Below are positions 30,438-32,226 of a DNA stretch of 32,226 nt, in pieces (position 1 is the first letter of the stretch; every line of letters starts with the position of its first letter). The notes beneath the pieces were generated by a model, which was given only the letters and a program-made list of their open reading frames with translations, had not been told where the DNA came from and did not search any database. Origin of the DNA: Candidatus Pacearchaeota archaeon (GTDB lineage Archaea; Nanobdellota; Nanobdellia; Pacearchaeales; GW2011-AR1); assembly GCA_018304325.1 (NCBI GenBank), contig JAGVWM010000015.1, positions 1 to 32,226 of the forward strand, given 5' to 3'. The translations under genes were made by a program, and so were the position numbers.

Positions 30438-32226
30438 ATGAAAAGAGGGAAAGTTGTATTTAGCTTGCTATTTGTATTTATACTAATTGGCTTACTTTCA
30501 AGTGTTTTGGCTGTTGATGACCTTATGAGTTTGCAGGGAAATATTAAACAGGCTGGAATAGATTTAGCTTTAGGAAATTTAACTGTTAGTGTTTATGATA
30601 CTCAGACTGGAGGGAATTTAATTTATAATTCTTCAAATGAGTTTAATGGTGCTATTATTGCTGGTAAGTATGATGTTATGTTAGGAAATTCTTCGAGCAA
30701 TAATCTTTCATTAGAATATGGAAAATTGTATTACCTTGAAATTTTTGTTAATAATGAAAAATTTTCCCAGACACATTTTGTTTATAGTATTGATCTGGGT
30801 AATGCTACTGGATTTAATGCAAGTTTTTTAACAGGACAGGTGAGTATTTCTCAATTAACTATTGGAAGTAATATAGTTCTTAATAATCAATCCCAAAGTT
30901 TTTCAGACGATCAGAATATAACTCTTGGAGCTAGAGGATGGTTTAAAGGACTTTTTAATTGGTTGATAGCTGGAAATTCAAGCCATTATCTAAGTTTTAA
31001 TGGTAGTACTTTAACATTTGATGAAACAAGGTTAAACACTACAATTGATAACAGGATAATTACTTCATCAGCAGTTAATGCTTCCTGGAATCAGACTTAT
31101 GCAGATAGCAAATATTCTAATATTATTTATGGTTATAATCAATCTCTTAATCCTATTTTGTCTAATATTTTTAATCAGGATTTGAATACAACGAATAATG
31201 TTTTGTTTTCTGATTTAAATGTTACAAATGTTTTAAGAGTTGGTTCAACTGTTTTACAGGCAGATACCTCTGGAACTTTAAATGTTACCGGAGTTGCTAA
31301 TTTTAATGGCGGGTGGAGAAGTAGTGGAGTAACAATTTCAGGAGGAAATCTTTTTGCACAGACAATTTTTGTTTATAATATTACTTCTTTAGCTGTTAAT
31401 GATTTAGAAATTAATGGAAGTTTAGTTCCTGATTTAAATAATACTTTTGATATTGGAAATATAACGCAAGTGTATAAGAATGTTTATCTTTCAGGAGATG
31501 CAGGAGATATTTATTTTGGTTCTAATAGTGTGAAGCAGTGGCTGTATAATCAGACATCTTCAAGTCTTTATTACTACAATCAAACTTTAAGTCCATATTT
31601 TTATAATCAGAGTGATGGTGTTGGTGTAGGATATTGGCAAACTAATGGAACAGCAATTTATAATGCAACTACAAGTCAGGTAGGGATAGGCACAGCAACT
31701 CCTGCTGAATTGTTAGATGTGAATGGTCATATTATTATACCAAATGCTAAAGATTTGAGGTCAAAGAATACTGGGGGTTCAAAAATAGGGGTAATTGGTT
31801 TAGATAGTGGAAATCAAGTTGGTATTTATGATGATAAAGTGAATATAGATAGTTCTGGAAATGTGAAATGTAGGAATTGGAACTACAATTCCTCAAACGT
31901 CATTACACATTAATGGTACAACTGGGAAATTATTAAATATTACAGGTACACTTGGAGAGATTTATACTGCATCGGGAGCAAGACAATTAATATTAACTGG
32001 AATACCTATAGGAACTGATAATACTAACGCAGTATTATCCATTAATCCTGCTACAACTGGAGATGTAAACAGAAAATTATTGGGAATAGGTGTTGCAGGC
32101 GTAGAGAAATTTAGTGTTGATGTAGAAGGAGATGTTAATGCTACAGGATTAGCTTCTTTAGGTTCTTCAACTGTTAGTTCAGGTATATTAGTTATTTCAA
32201 GAGTAGGTGCAGAACAAGGCAGAGCT
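30438..32226 (+). CDS. exported repeat-rich surface protein, frameshifted and cut by the window end
   Basis: The first frame gives 491 aa to a stop at 31911-31913. It starts with a signal peptide (MKRGKVVFSLLFVFILIGLLSSVLA) and continues as an Asn/Ser/Thr-rich beta protein with many N-x-S/T sequons (for example ASWNQTYADSKY). It carries phage-fibre-like motifs (VGIGTATPAELLDVNGHI). Removing one unit of a 7-bp tandem duplication at 31859-31872 restores GNVGIGTTIPQTSLHINGTTG and keeps an open frame to the window edge (…VGAEQGRA). It is probably a large surface or adhesion protein. The break may be a pseudogene mutation or phase variation. Confidence 0.75.
31859..31872 (+). repeat. 7-bp tandem duplication breaking the surface protein
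   Basis: AAATGTG (31859-31865) is followed directly by AAATGTA (31866-31872), 6 of 7 identical. One copy encodes the normal G-N-V-G-I-G-T motif; two copies shift the frame by +1 and lead to a stop at 31911. Confidence 0.75.

Noticed and set aside
1-32226. tRNA or rRNA genes
   Set aside because: I looked for T-loop-like GTTCRANNC motifs paired with acceptor stems and for rRNA-like stretches and found none I could support; a covariance-model scan would be decisive.

Overview
The window reads as chromosome from a small-genome, very AT-rich archaeon, most likely a DPANN lineage of the Woesearchaeota/Pacearchaeota kind. The evidence is the gene set: RNA polymerase subunit L, ribosomal proteins S19e, L31e and L39e, family B DNA polymerase with an intein, FEN1, Cbf5, TrmY, Trm5 and type II methionine aminopeptidase. 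Many TATA-like boxes also sit about 20-25 nt before a start codon, as expected for leaderless archaeal transcripts. The phylum is an inference. I recognised no tRNA, rRNA or CRISPR array.

Layout. 1-2130 (+): rpoL, an array of five tandem hairpins, then a PAP2-LssY membrane phosphatase. 2150-6865 (-): the RNA-modification group trmY / 62-aa Cys protein / cbf5, an NDH-2-like flavoprotein, DoxX, a secreted protein and an AlkD-like glycosylase. 6913-7237 (+): a broken small gene. 7240-10158 (-): a ribosomal operon (S19e, L39e, a 109-aa unknown, L31e with a long charged tail), then a coiled-coil protein, a YhbY/CRM protein and a stand-alone NFACT-R protein. 10305-12677 (-): two small exported or membrane proteins and cysS. 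12755-13112 (+): a frameshifted pilin-LamG gene. 13109-16545 (-): five genes joined by four 4-nt overlaps (m5C methyltransferase, P-loop kinase, NYN nuclease, PUA-like protein, map). 16596-19353: small unknowns, an orphan histidine kinase and FEN1. 19464-23913 (+): intein-containing PolB and Trm5.

From 23956 to 30097 lies an accessory island of small two-gene modules: AbrB-type VapBC; an XPD-like helicase; a second VapBC on the minus strand; a third, AbrB-type VapBC with a frameshifted toxin; a nucleotidyltransferase plus 118-aa partner; and a HEPN-MNT pair. The nucleotidyltransferase pair is flanked by 44-bp direct repeats (43/44 identical) made of the 3' end of the neighbouring vapC. It has its own TATA box and a 9-bp-arm inverted repeat ending on its start codon. 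This is the best candidate here for an undescribed mobile, self-regulated toxin-antitoxin-like unit. From 30438 to the window end is a large exported surface protein whose frame is broken by a 7-bp tandem duplication.

Two themes recur. First, four accessory genes on the + strand are each broken by a net +1 shift, three of them in short homopolymers. Second, several intergenic gaps carry arrays of perfect hairpins with different sequences.
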